This document shows, piece after piece, positions 47,099-55,281 of a stretch of 64,000 nt of DNA. The translations under genes were made by a program, and so were the position numbers. The notes under the pieces were generated by a model, which did no database searches, was not told the DNA's origin, and worked only from the letters and a program-made list of their open reading frames with translations. Position 1 is the stretch's first letter. Every line of letters starts with the position of its first letter. The stretch comes from Eubacteriales bacterium (GTDB taxonomy: Bacteria > Bacillota > Clostridia > Lachnospirales > Lachnospiraceae), in assembly GCA_030526715.1 (NCBI GenBank), contig JAUNCG010000003.1:16947-80946 (forward strand), in the 5' to 3' direction.

Positions 47099-47518
47099 AT
47101 GGCTATTAAACAGATTTCTGCTTTTATGGAAAATAAACCGGGTAAGCTTTCAGAGCTCGTGGAGATCATTGCGGATGCAGATGTGAATCTGCGAGCAATG
47201 AGCCTTGCGGATACCAATGATTTCGGAATCCTTCGCGTGATCGCTTCCGATACAGAGAAATTTAAAGAAATCATTGAGCAGCATACGGTAGTCACCGTTA
47301 CGGAGGTCGTTGCGGTGGAGATGCCGGATGAGGTGGGCGCTCTCAGCAAGATATTAAAGGTTCTCGGAGCCGCGCAGATCAATATTGAATATATGTATGC
47401 TTTTACATCTGCAACCAAGCTCGGAGCATATACAGTGCTCCGAGTGGATGATGTGGCTGCAGCAGAAGAGTTGCTTACCGGACACGGCTTTACCGTACTT
47501 ACAGAGGCGGATATTTAA
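47099..47518 (+). CDS. Tandem ACT-domain protein
   Basis: 139 residues made of two ACT domains. The first starts IKQISAFMENKPGKLSELVEI, the second VVAVEMPDEVGALSKILKVLG. ACT domains bind amino acids. This protein type is commonly encoded beside iorAB/paaK and probably senses an aromatic amino acid to adjust the cluster, but it has no DNA-binding domain. ATG lies 12 bases after paaK. Last gene of the aryl-acid operon. Confidence 0.9.
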   Translation: MAIKQISAFMENKPGKLSELVEIIADADVNLRAMSLADTNDFGILRVIASDTEKFKEIIEQHTVVTVTEVVAVEMPDEVGALSKILKVLGAAQINIEYMYAFTSATKLGAYTVLRVDDVAAAEELLTGHGFTVLTEADI

Positions 47519-47529
47519 AACAAATTTGC

Positions 47530-47558
47530 TTCAAATAATCCATAAAATATGCTACAAT
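47530..47558 (+). promoter_or_regulatory. Promoter of the diguanylate cyclase gene
   Basis: -10 TACAAT (47553-47558) with a weak -35 TTCAAA (47530-47535) at 17 bases. It supports starts at 47604 or later and rules out longer in-frame ORF starts inside the ACT gene. Confidence 0.5.
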
Positions 47559-47603
47559 AAAAACGATACGGTAAAACAGTTTAGTAACCATATCGGTATA
47601 ATT

Positions 47604-49325
47604 ATGGAATACAGAAGGGAAGCCGGAGTATTGGAGATTACGAGAGTTGTGAATGCATCTTTGGAGATCTGGGGAAGTGTGGTTTCGCTTATCATAATGA
47701 TCTGCTTTGTGTTGTCGAGAAAGATTCAGAACAGAGGAGAAAGGCTTTATCTGGAACTGCTGGGCTGCAACATGGGTGCGATGAGTATGGATGTGCTGGC
47801 TATGTTCTTCCGAGGAAAAACGGGAAGTGTGGCAGACTTTTGTGTACGAGCGGTGAATTATCTGCAGTTTGTACTGGTGAACATACTGATCTATTTATTC
47901 CTGAAGTATATGCTGACCTACATGGAGGAACGGATCCATTTGGTGCTCAGTAAGGCATATGACAGGATCGGTATCATATTGCTGGTATTTTCCGTAGGCA
48001 GCCTGACGATAAATCTGGGATATCCGTACCTGTACAGGATCGATGCACAGAACCTGTACAGCAGGCTTTCGCTGTATCCGTTGATCTACCTCTCAGAGTT
48101 TGTCATGCTTATCATCGCGGTGCTGTTGATGGCGCGGTACGGCAAGCGGCTGAAGTGGAATGAGCGTATCAGCTTCGGAAGCTATGTGATGATTCCGGGG
48201 ATATCGCTGATAGCATCTATTTTATTTTACGGCATTACATTCGGTTACCTTGGGACGACCGTTGCATTGACCGTGCTGTTTCTGTTTCTGCAGTTTGAAC
48301 AGAGGCAGCAGCTCATTCAGCAAAATGTAATCAGTGAGGTAAATTACCTGAAAAAACATGAGAGGATCGTGAATGAAGGTATAAAGATCTCTTCGGAGGC
48401 AGAAAATGTAGAGGATAGCATTAAGATTATGCTCCGGTATCTGGGGCAGATGATCGGCGGAGAAAGAGTCTATATTTTTGAAAAAAATGAGAATAATGAG
48501 GATGATAACTCGTACGAATGGTGTGCAGTAGGCATACCGCCACAGATTAATATTTTACAAAATATTCCTCCTGAAGTATGTGCGCCATGGTATGATGCTT
48601 TTCAGAAAAATGATATAGTGGTGATTCACGATCTGAAAGATATTCAGAAAAAATTTCCTCTGATCTATGATACGCTGCTTCCACAGAATGTTCATACATT
48701 GGTGGCGGCTCCGCTTCATGACAAGAATCGTATCATCGGCTTTTTTGGTATTGATAATCCTCCGGAGTATTCCATTCATATGACAAAGGATATCCTGGAG
48801 ATCACATCCAATTACATGGTTTCTCTGCTGAAAAGAAGAGATATCGTCAGTGAACTGAAACGACTGAGCTATACGGACAGCGGAACCGGAGCCAGGAATC
48901 GCATGGCGATGTATCAGCATTTTGAGGAGCTTAAGAATCAATCGAATATCGGTATCGTATTTTGCGACATTACCGGTTTGAAGAAAGTGAATGACACTCA
49001 GGGACATGCGGCCGGAGATGAGATGATCAGAAACACCTATGAGTGTCTGAAAGAGGGCTTTGACTCTTCGGAGATTTTCCGTATCGGAGGAGATGAATTT
49101 GTCATTCTCTGCAGTGGAAATACAGAGACAGAGTTACAGAAAAAAATATCCAGGGTTCAGACTGCTTTGCAGGTCAGGAATATTGCAATGGCCATCGGAG
49201 CAGAATGGCGTCCGCATGTGGAAGATACTGTTGAAAATACCATAATGAATGCAGAAAAGAAGATGTATAAAGAGAAAAAAGAATGGTATATAAAGACAGG
49301 AAACGAAAGACGGCAGAATTCATAG
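47604..49325 (+). CDS. Membrane diguanylate cyclase (GAF-GGDEF)
   Basis: Makes cyclic di-GMP. About 573 residues from ATG 47604, which has no good ribosome-binding site; a TTG at 47631 with CCGGAG upstream is an alternative. Seven hydrophobic segments fill residues 20-235, a GAF-like domain spans about 265-400 (GGERVYIFEKNENN, LVAAPLHDKNRIIGFFGIDNP), and the GGDEF domain covers about 405-560. The catalytic motif RIGGDEFVI (495-499) is intact and is preceded by FCDITGLKKVNDTQGH. Not part of the aryl operon; ligand unknown. Confidence 0.88.
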   Translation: MEYRREAGVLEITRVVNASLEIWGSVVSLIIMICFVLSRKIQNRGERLYLELLGCNMGAMSMDVLAMFFRGKTGSVADFCVRAVNYLQFVLVNILIYLFLKYMLTYMEERIHLVLSKAYDRIGIILLVFSVGSLTINLGYPYLYRIDAQNLYSRLSLYPLIYLSEFVMLIIAVLLMARYGKRLKWNERISFGSYVMIPGISLIASILFYGITFGYLGTTVALTVLFLFLQFEQRQQLIQQNVISEVNYLKKHERIVNEGIKISSEAENVEDSIKIMLRYLGQMIGGERVYIFEKNENNEDDNSYEWCAVGIPPQINILQNIPPEVCAPWYDAFQKNDIVVIHDLKDIQKKFPLIYDTLLPQNVHTLVAAPLHDKNRIIGFFGIDNPPEYSIHMTKDILEITSNYMVSLLKRRDIVSELKRLSYTDSGTGARNRMAMYQHFEELKNQSNIGIVFCDITGLKKVNDTQGHAAGDEMIRNTYECLKEGFDSSEIFRIGGDEFVILCSGNTETELQKKISRVQTALQVRNIAMAIGAEWRPHVEDTVENTIMNAEKKMYKEKKEWYIKTGNERRQNS

Positions 49326-49336
49326 GGATATAAAAG

Positions 49337-49498
49337 ATGAAATATCAGGGATATTGTATCCGGGAGATCGAGGAAAAGGATCATCGATCGGTTGAAAATG
49401 TCACACGCAGCTGCCTGATCGAATTCGGTGCGAATCATGGGGAAACCGGACATTATTCATGTGACGTATGCTATATCAGAGACTTGCAGGATCATTAA
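49337..49498 (+). pseudogene. Truncated GNAT acetyltransferase 5' fragment
   Basis: 53 codons: REIEEKDHRSVENV, then SCLIEFGANHGETGHYS. This is the usual N-terminal alpha1-alpha2 region of GNAT enzymes (IREI..ED...V...LIEFGAN..GT). The acetyl-CoA-binding part is missing and the frame ends where the convergent permease gene ends, so it is a remnant. Confidence 0.55.
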
Positions 49499-50298
49499 CA
49501 GGATAGATCCTTTCGGATATATAGGATCTGACTGAATAAAAAGGATAAGAGAATTACGAAGATTCCCAGGGAAATTCCGGCCGTGGGGATCTTTTTATGT
49601 GCAAAGATATCCGTGGCATTCGCAAAGGAATAGGGGGAGAAAAGCTTATATTTTCGCAGAGCAGGGAGGATCCGGCTCATCAGATCATAGGCATAGAAGA
49701 ACATGGCGATCCCGATCCCGATGCCGAGCTTTGTCTTTCTGGTGCAGGCGGAAATGACATAGCAGATACCGGCGATCACCAGATCCATCAGAAGCTGGGC
49801 ACACATGAAATGGATAAGCTCCGGATACGGAACCGCTTCCCCTAACAGCAGGAAACCTGCAAGATAAAACAGGAAGCAGACAAAGGTAAAGAGCAGCAGA
49901 CTGCAGACCATATAGAGTGCTTTGGCGTGCAGTACCCTTTGACGGCTGACAGGCAGAGTATAGGTAAAGTCCGCGGTATGCGCTTCCTCCTCCTTGGATA
50001 GAAGAGGCGTCGCCAGACAGGCGGCAAACATACCGCTGCCCAGACCATGGATCGTACCGATCTCTGTCGCAAAATATCCCCCGACGGTACCGATACTCAG
50101 TGTACTCATACCAAAGGCATCCGCAAAAGCTCCCATGGAAGCAAAGCTGTCAGCAATGACCAGCATGCTGCCCTCCATACTTTTATACAGAAGAAGACAA
50201 ATGAGTCCGAGACCACCCACGAGAACACTCCAGATAAGGGTTTGTTTCCGTCCGTTTTTTAATTCAGATTTAAAAAGCGTCCACATCTGTACCTTCAC
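49495..50298 (-). CDS. ABC-2-type transporter permease
   Basis: Membrane subunit of 267 residues with six hydrophobic segments. The N terminus (WTLFKSELKNGRKQTLIWSV) and the loop ATPLLSKEEEAHTADFTYTLPVSR, seen here split over two blocks, match ABC-2 export permeases of the MerR-regulated type. It overlaps the ATPase gene by 29 bases, so the pair is coupled. Substrate unknown; homologous systems are often linked to drug or peptide resistance. Confidence 0.85.
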   Translation of the reverse strand: MKVQMWTLFKSELKNGRKQTLIWSVLVGGLGLICLLLYKSMEGSMLVIADSFASMGAFADAFGMSTLSIGTVGGYFATEIGTIHGLGSGMFAACLATPLLSKEEEAHTADFTYTLPVSRQRVLHAKALYMVCSLLLFTFVCFLFYLAGFLLLGEAVPYPELIHFMCAQLLMDLVIAGICYVISACTRKTKLGIGIGIAMFFYAYDLMSRILPALRKYKLFSPYSFANATDIFAHKKIPTAGISLGIFVILLSFLFSQILYIRKDLSC

Positions 50299-51118
50299 CT
50301 CCGTAATAATGCATAAAAATCTCCTCGATGGAAGGCTCTTCGATCAAAATATCTCCGATATGATGCCCTTCCAGCTCTTTATACAGATCATCGAGACTTC
50401 CATGATATAGATAGTCAAGCTTGATACCATCCCGGATCATCCGGATCCGTTTGGAATGCCCGCGGGTAAGGTGTGCCACACTGTTGCAGCAGAGCAGCCG
50501 TCCATCCTTCATAATGGCGACGCGGTTGCAATGATCCCGTACCTCGGACAGTACATGCGTGGAAAGAAGACAGGTGGCGCCTTCCTCAACATGCTTGTGA
50601 ATGAGATCAAAAAAGATACTTTGGATCAGGGGATCCAGTCCGCTGGTTGGCTCATCAAAAATGTAAAGGCGGGGTCTGTGCTGCATAGCGCAGACAATTC
50701 CCACTTTTTTTCGGTTGCCAAGAGACAGATCGCTTATCTTGCGATGCATATCCAGTTGAAGTTTATCGCACAGAAACTGTCGCTCTTCGCTACAGTCACA
50801 CCTTCGGGCTTCGGCGGCAAGCTTCAGGATATCATTCACCGTGACGTTTGGATAAAACCAGGTCTCGGAGGGAAGGTATCCTACCTGCTGCATGATATGA
50901 GTATGCTCTTTTTTTGCATCGTATCCCAGAACCCGCAGCTGTCCCGACTGATAGTGAATCAATCCGAGAAGAGAACGGATGGTGGTGGATTTCCCGGCGC
51001 CGTTAGGTCCCAGAAAACCGAAAATATCTCCCTGCTCGACAGTAAAGGAGACATCAGAAACACCGCGCTGCTTTCCGTAGCGCTTCGTGAGATGACAGAT
51101 TTCGATAACAGAACTCAT
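50270..51118 (-). CDS. ABC transporter ATPase
   Basis: 282 residues. Walker A GPNGAGKST, signature degenerate as DLSLGNRKKVGIVCAM, Walker B RLYIFDEPTSGLDP and the switch His in STHVLSEV. C-terminal extension of ~70 residues is typical of ABC-2 exporters. ATG 51118 is preceded by GGAGATC; a longer frame upstream reads into the MerR gene and is not supported. Operon order is merR, ATPase, permease. Confidence 0.9.
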   Translation of the reverse strand: MSSVIEICHLTKRYGKQRGVSDVSFTVEQGDIFGFLGPNGAGKSTTIRSLLGLIHYQSGQLRVLGYDAKKEHTHIMQQVGYLPSETWFYPNVTVNDILKLAAEARRCDCSEERQFLCDKLQLDMHRKISDLSLGNRKKVGIVCAMQHRPRLYIFDEPTSGLDPLIQSIFFDLIHKHVEEGATCLLSTHVLSEVRDHCNRVAIMKDGRLLCCNSVAHLTRGHSKRIRMIRDGIKLDYLYHGSLDDLYKELEGHHIGDILIEEPSIEEIFMHYYGGEGTDVDAF

Positions 51119-51158
51119 ACATGATCTCCTTTCCGGCTTCGTGTTTAAAAGTCGGTGA

Positions 51159-51539
51159 TTACGCCCCGGTTTCCTCATAGGATTTGAGCATACCTGAAAA
51201 ATATCCGATCTTGCAGTTGATTTTGTCCAGATGCTTTTGCATTTCTTCCATGCGCTCAATAACATGAGTCTGATGCGCCACCAGCATATCGCAGCGCTCC
51301 TTTAACGTATGATTCCCCTCCTGCGTCAGCTTGATAAAACGGGCGATTTCAGAGAGCGGCATTCCGGTATTTTTCAGACAGCAGATGAGTCCGAGGATTT
51401 CAAGATCTTCATCGGAATAAGAACGAATCCCTCCGCTGGTACGTTCGATGCCTGTCAATAATCCGATTTTTTCATAGTAGCGAAGCGTATGTGCTGTGAG
51501 GTCAAAACGCTTACAGACCTCCCGTATAGAATAATTCAA
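51159..51539 (-). CDS. MerR-family transcriptional regulator
   Basis: 126 residues. Winged helix start SIREVCKRFDLTAHTLRYYEKIGLL with the RYYE signature, then GIRSYSDEDLEIL and a coiled-coil dimerisation helix (about 75-115). No cysteine metal site like that of MerR/CueR is seen, so an organic or stress ligand is more likely. First gene of the ABC exporter operon, with a perfect 20-bp palindrome in its promoter region. Confidence 0.9.
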   Translation of the reverse strand: MNYSIREVCKRFDLTAHTLRYYEKIGLLTGIERTSGGIRSYSDEDLEILGLICCLKNTGMPLSEIARFIKLTQEGNHTLKERCDMLVAHQTHVIERMEEMQKHLDKINCKIGYFSGMLKSYEETGA

Positions 51540-51557
51540 AATAATTCCTCCTTGTTC

Positions 51558-51588
51558 TTGACTTAGAGTTAACTCTAAGTGCTAATAT
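51558..51588 (+). promoter_or_regulatory. MerR-type 19-bp-spaced promoter over a perfect palindrome, facing the dehydrogenase
   Basis: On the plus strand, TTGACT (51558-51563) and TAATAT (51583-51588) are 19 bases apart, the over-long spacing typical of MerR-activated promoters. The spacer is centred on the palindrome with arms ACTTAGAGTT (51561-51570) and AACTCTAAGT (51571-51580). Confidence 0.6.
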
Positions 51589-51615
51589 TGTAGCAACATG
51601 ACAAAAGAAAGTCAA
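51587..51615 (-). promoter_or_regulatory. Promoter of the merR-ABC operon
   Basis: On the minus strand, -35 TTGACT (51610-51615), 17-base spacer, -10 TACAAT (51587-51592). The palindrome 51561-51580 then covers the start point, suggesting autorepression. Confidence 0.65.
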
Positions 51616-51679
51616 GTTTTGATGCCAGAATTGGATGATTGGCTAAAAAACGATAATTACGAACTTGGAGGAGACGATC

Positions 51680-52858
51680 ATGGATAATTTTAGTTTTTAC
51701 GCACCAACGTATTTTGCATTTGGTAAAGATGCGGAGACTCAGACCGGTGAACTGGTAAAGCGGTTTGGAGGAAGCAAGGTTCTGATTCATTATGGCGGAG
51801 GCAGTGTGATCAAGTCTGGTCTGATGGGAAGAGTAAAGGCTTCTCTGGAGCAGGCGGGTATCGCCTATGTGGAGCTTGGCGGAGTAAAGCCGAATCCGAG
51901 AAGCGGACTGGTATACGAGGGCATTGAGCTCTGCAGAAAAGAAAAGGTTGATTTTATTCTGGCTGTGGGAGGCGGAAGCACGATCGACTCCTCTAAGGCG
52001 ATTGCGGCAGGTACCGTATATGACGGAGACTTCTGGGATTTCTATGAGGGCAAACCGGTGACGGAAGCGCTTCCGATCGGTACCGTATTGACGATCGCGG
52101 CAGCAGGCTCTGAGGGATCGCCGGATTCCGTTATTACAAAGGAAGATGGCATGATCAAGCGCGGCGCCAGCGGAGAAGCATATCGAGCAAAGTTCTCTAT
52201 TCTGAATCCGGCGCTGACACAGACGCTTTCACCGTATCAGACTGCATGCGGTATCACGGATATTATCGCGCATCTGTACGAAAGATATCTGACGAACACA
52301 CAGAATGTGGAGACTACGGACCGTATGATTGAGGCATTGATGAAGGCGATGATCCATGAGGGATCGAAGGTGATCGAGAATCCGGATGATTATGACGCGC
52401 GTGCAAACATTATGTGGGCAGGCATGATGGCTCATAATAATTCCTGCGGTGTCGGAAGATCTCAGGACTGGACAAGTCATAACGTAGAGCATGAGCTGTC
52501 AGCGCTCTATGATTGCGCGCATGGCGCGGGACTTGCCGTGGCGATGCCTGCGGTATTCACCTATACGCTTCATCATGATCTGACCAGATTCGTAAAGGCG
52601 GCAGTCAGAGTATGGGGTTGTGAGATGGATTATGAGTGTCCGGAGAAAACAGCGAAAGCCGGTATCGAAGCACTGCGCAGCTTCCTGATCTCTATCGGTA
52701 TGCCGAAGAATTTCGAAGAGCTCGGCGCCAGAGAGGAAGACATTGAGAAGCTTGCTCATACCTGCTGCTACGGAAGTGAAGCTGCGAACGGAACCATCAG
52801 CGGATTTACAACTCTGGATCAGAAGGATGTAGAAGCAATTTACCGTCTGATGCTGTAG
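51680..52858 (+). CDS. Iron-containing alcohol dehydrogenase (YqhD/BdhA-like)
   Basis: NAD(P)H-dependent alcohol/aldehyde oxidoreductase of 392 residues. The N terminus DNFSFYAPTYFAFGK and the cofactor loop GGGSTIDSSKAIAAG fit group III Fe-ADHs. Metal ligands are in GITDIIAHLYE (Asp and His) and in NVEHELSALYDCAHGAGLAV (two His). ATG 51680 follows GGAGGAG. Its promoter may be MerR-activated. Likely role is aldehyde detoxification or butanol-type reduction; substrate not determined. Confidence 0.9.
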   Translation: MDNFSFYAPTYFAFGKDAETQTGELVKRFGGSKVLIHYGGGSVIKSGLMGRVKASLEQAGIAYVELGGVKPNPRSGLVYEGIELCRKEKVDFILAVGGGSTIDSSKAIAAGTVYDGDFWDFYEGKPVTEALPIGTVLTIAAAGSEGSPDSVITKEDGMIKRGASGEAYRAKFSILNPALTQTLSPYQTACGITDIIAHLYERYLTNTQNVETTDRMIEALMKAMIHEGSKVIENPDDYDARANIMWAGMMAHNNSCGVGRSQDWTSHNVEHELSALYDCAHGAGLAVAMPAVFTYTLHHDLTRFVKAAVRVWGCEMDYECPEKTAKAGIEALRSFLISIGMPKNFEELGAREEDIEKLAHTCCYGSEAANGTISGFTTLDQKDVEAIYRLML

Positions 52859-52897
52859 AAACAATTAGAATGCTGTAAGAAATGGAGGATTATGGGG

Positions 52898-54013
52898 ATG
52901 GATATCACGAAAATGCCAAAGCTTGGATTTGGACTTATGAGATTGCCGGAGAAGGACGGCAAGATCGATATGGAGCAGGTATGTGAAATGGTTGATGCCT
53001 ACATGGAGAGTGGCATGAATTATTTTGATACGGCATACGTTTATCACAGCGGCTTGTCGGAATGCGTGGTGAAGGATGCGATCGTTGCACGTTATCCCAG
53101 AGAGTCATTTACGGTAGCGACAAAGCTTCCCGGCTGGATGCTGAAATGTCAGGAGGATGTTGAGCGGATCTTTAACGAACAGCTGGAGAGATCCGGTGCG
53201 GGTTATTTTGATTATTATCTGCTCCACAGTCTGGAGGAGGGGCAGAACTATGAGAATATGGAGAAATACGATTGCTTCCGCTGGGGTATGGAGAAAAAGG
53301 CGCAGGGATTGATTCGTCATCTGGGATTTTCCTTTCATGGCACACCGGCGCTGCTGGAGGAGATCTTGGACAAGCATCCGGAGGTAGAATTTGTTCAGAT
53401 TCAGTTGAACTATCTGGATTGGAAGAATCCGGTGATACAGTCCGGCACGCTGTATGAGATACTTCGCAAGCGCAATATTCCGATGATCATTATGGAGCCG
53501 GTAAAGGGTGGTACGCTCGCTGCTCTGGAACCGATGATCGAGAAGCTGTTTCAGGACTATGCGCCGGAGGCGTCTGCAGCATCATGGGCGCTGCGTTTTG
53601 TGGGATCTCTGGAGGGCGTGGCTACCATTTTGAGCGGTATGTCCAACAGAGAGCAGATGCAGGACAACATTGATACCTTCCGCGATTTCAAGCCGCTGAA
53701 TGAGGAGGAGAAGGCGATCATCAATAAGGCGGTGGCTACTATTCTGGACATGGATCAGATCGCATGCACCAGCTGTAGATATTGTTGTGACGGATGTCCT
53801 GCGCAGATCAAGATTCCGGATGTATTCCGTGCGCTGAATACTGCACGCCTGTACCCGAAGGATGATCGACAGTATTCCTACTATGCAAAGACGACGAAGG
53901 ATGCCGGAAAGGCAAAAGACTGTGTTGCCTGCGGTCAGTGTGAGGGGGTCTGTCCTCAGCATTTGCCGATCATTGAACTGATGAAGGAAGCAGCAGGAGT
54001 ATTTGATAAATAA
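52898..54013 (+). CDS. Aldo/keto reductase with C-terminal ferredoxin domain
   Basis: 371 residues. The AKR barrel includes LGFGLMRLP, MNYFDTAYVYHSG with the catalytic Tyr region, DYYLLHSL and EPVKGGTLA. At the C terminus two cysteine motifs, CTSCRYCCDGCP and CVACGQCEGVCP, could hold two [4Fe-4S] clusters. Such fusions are common in anaerobic Clostridia and probably take electrons from or to ferredoxin. ATG 52898 lies nine bases from GGAGG; ATG 52892 is also possible. Encoded 39 bases after the dehydrogenase, so the two may share a transcript. Confidence 0.9.
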   Translation: MDITKMPKLGFGLMRLPEKDGKIDMEQVCEMVDAYMESGMNYFDTAYVYHSGLSECVVKDAIVARYPRESFTVATKLPGWMLKCQEDVERIFNEQLERSGAGYFDYYLLHSLEEGQNYENMEKYDCFRWGMEKKAQGLIRHLGFSFHGTPALLEEILDKHPEVEFVQIQLNYLDWKNPVIQSGTLYEILRKRNIPMIIMEPVKGGTLAALEPMIEKLFQDYAPEASAASWALRFVGSLEGVATILSGMSNREQMQDNIDTFRDFKPLNEEEKAIINKAVATILDMDQIACTSCRYCCDGCPAQIKIPDVFRALNTARLYPKDDRQYSYYAKTTKDAGKAKDCVACGQCEGVCPQHLPIIELMKEAAGVFDK

Positions 54014-54035
54014 TCACCGGATCAGAGACTGACGA

Positions 54036-54071
54036 TCGCATCGATATCTGAGCGCTTGGGTATCGATGCGA
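54036..54071 (+). terminator. Perfect 11-bp hairpin between the reductase and oxidoreductase genes
   Basis: TCGCATCGATA (54036-54046) pairs with TATCGATGCGA (54061-54071) around a 14-base loop. No T-run follows, so it may be a stabilising or processing element rather than a terminator. Confidence 0.45.
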
Positions 54072-54101
54072 GCTTGATATCCGAAGATTTGGAGAATAAG
54101 T

Positions 54102-55238
54102 ATGAACATAGGAATATTGGGATGCGGGAACATTAGCAGTACTTATATACAGGAGATTCAGCGCATATATCCCAAGCTGCTGCAGATCGAGGCGGTTGCG
54201 GATCGCACGGTGAGCAGGGCGAAGGAGACTGCCGTCAGATACCAGATTCCGAGAGCACTGTCGATCGATGAGCTGCTGGAGGATCCAACGATCTGTCTGA
54301 TCGTGAATCTGACTGCGCCGAAGGCTCATAAGGAACTGAATCTGAAGATTTTGAATGCGGGAAAGCATGTATTCTGTGAGAAGCCTTTTGCTCTTACGGT
54401 GGAAGATGCGCAGGAGGTTGCGGCTGTAGCAGAGGAGAAGGGGCTATATATCGGAGCGGCTCCGGACACTTTTCTGACTGCGCCCATGCAGGACTGTCGC
54501 AGGCTTCTCGAGGATGGATGGATCGGGAAGCCACTGTATGTTACGGCAAATATGATATCACATGGGATGGAGACATGGCACCCGTCGCCGAAGGCTTTTT
54601 ATGAAGAGGGCGGCGGACCGCTGTATGATATGGCGGGATATTATCTGTCGGTGTTGATTCACCTGTTCGGTCCGGTAGAGGAGGTGTTTTCCTACAGCGG
54701 AAAGGCTTTTGAAGAAAGGCGTATTTACAGTCAGCCCTTGGCGGATACACGACTGAAGGTTGAGGTGCCGACACATTATACATCAGTACTTCGGATGAAA
54801 AACGGAGTGTTGGTGAATATGAATATGAGCTTTGACATCTGGTACTCTACGCTTCCGAAGCTGGAAGTTTACGGAACCGAGGGAACCATGACTATGCCGG
54901 ATCCGAACAGATCAGAGGGATTGCCGAAGATTTTCCGTAAGGAACAGGTATTGGCGGAAAGCTTTGGAATGACATCTGATATGAAGAGCTATGAGGTTCC
55001 TTTGCGCAGCCAGACGGTTTCAGATTATACAAGAGGAACCGGAGTGGCAGAATTGGCATGTGCAATAAAAGAAGGACGTAAGAATCGTGCAGGCGTTCAG
55101 ATGGCGATCCATATGTTGGAAGTGATTCAGGGTATTATGAAATCGTCAGAAAACGGAGAACGCTATGTGATGCAGACAGAGTGTGTACAGCCGACAGCAT
55201 GGGACTGGCGGAAGGCATTGGATAATACGGAAGCATAA
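54102..55238 (+). CDS. Gfo/Idh/MocA-family oxidoreductase
   Basis: 378-residue NAD(P)-dependent sugar or cyclitol oxidoreductase. Rossmann start NIGILGCGNISSTYIQ, the conserved EKP motif in HVFCEKPFALTVEDA, and GAAPDTFL fit the family. The downstream beta-helix gene encodes a predicted xylosidase, so a plant-sugar substrate is likely. Spacing to the next gene is about 40 bases. Exact substrate unknown. Confidence 0.88.
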   Translation: MNIGILGCGNISSTYIQEIQRIYPKLLQIEAVADRTVSRAKETAVRYQIPRALSIDELLEDPTICLIVNLTAPKAHKELNLKILNAGKHVFCEKPFALTVEDAQEVAAVAEEKGLYIGAAPDTFLTAPMQDCRRLLEDGWIGKPLYVTANMISHGMETWHPSPKAFYEEGGGPLYDMAGYYLSVLIHLFGPVEEVFSYSGKAFEERRIYSQPLADTRLKVEVPTHYTSVLRMKNGVLVNMNMSFDIWYSTLPKLEVYGTEGTMTMPDPNRSEGLPKIFRKEQVLAESFGMTSDMKSYEVPLRSQTVSDYTRGTGVAELACAIKEGRKNRAGVQMAIHMLEVIQGIMKSSENGERYVMQTECVQPTAWDWRKALDNTEA

Positions 55239-55281
55239 CAGAAGAGAAGACATTATAGAAAGGGGTATGAGAGACAGCGGT

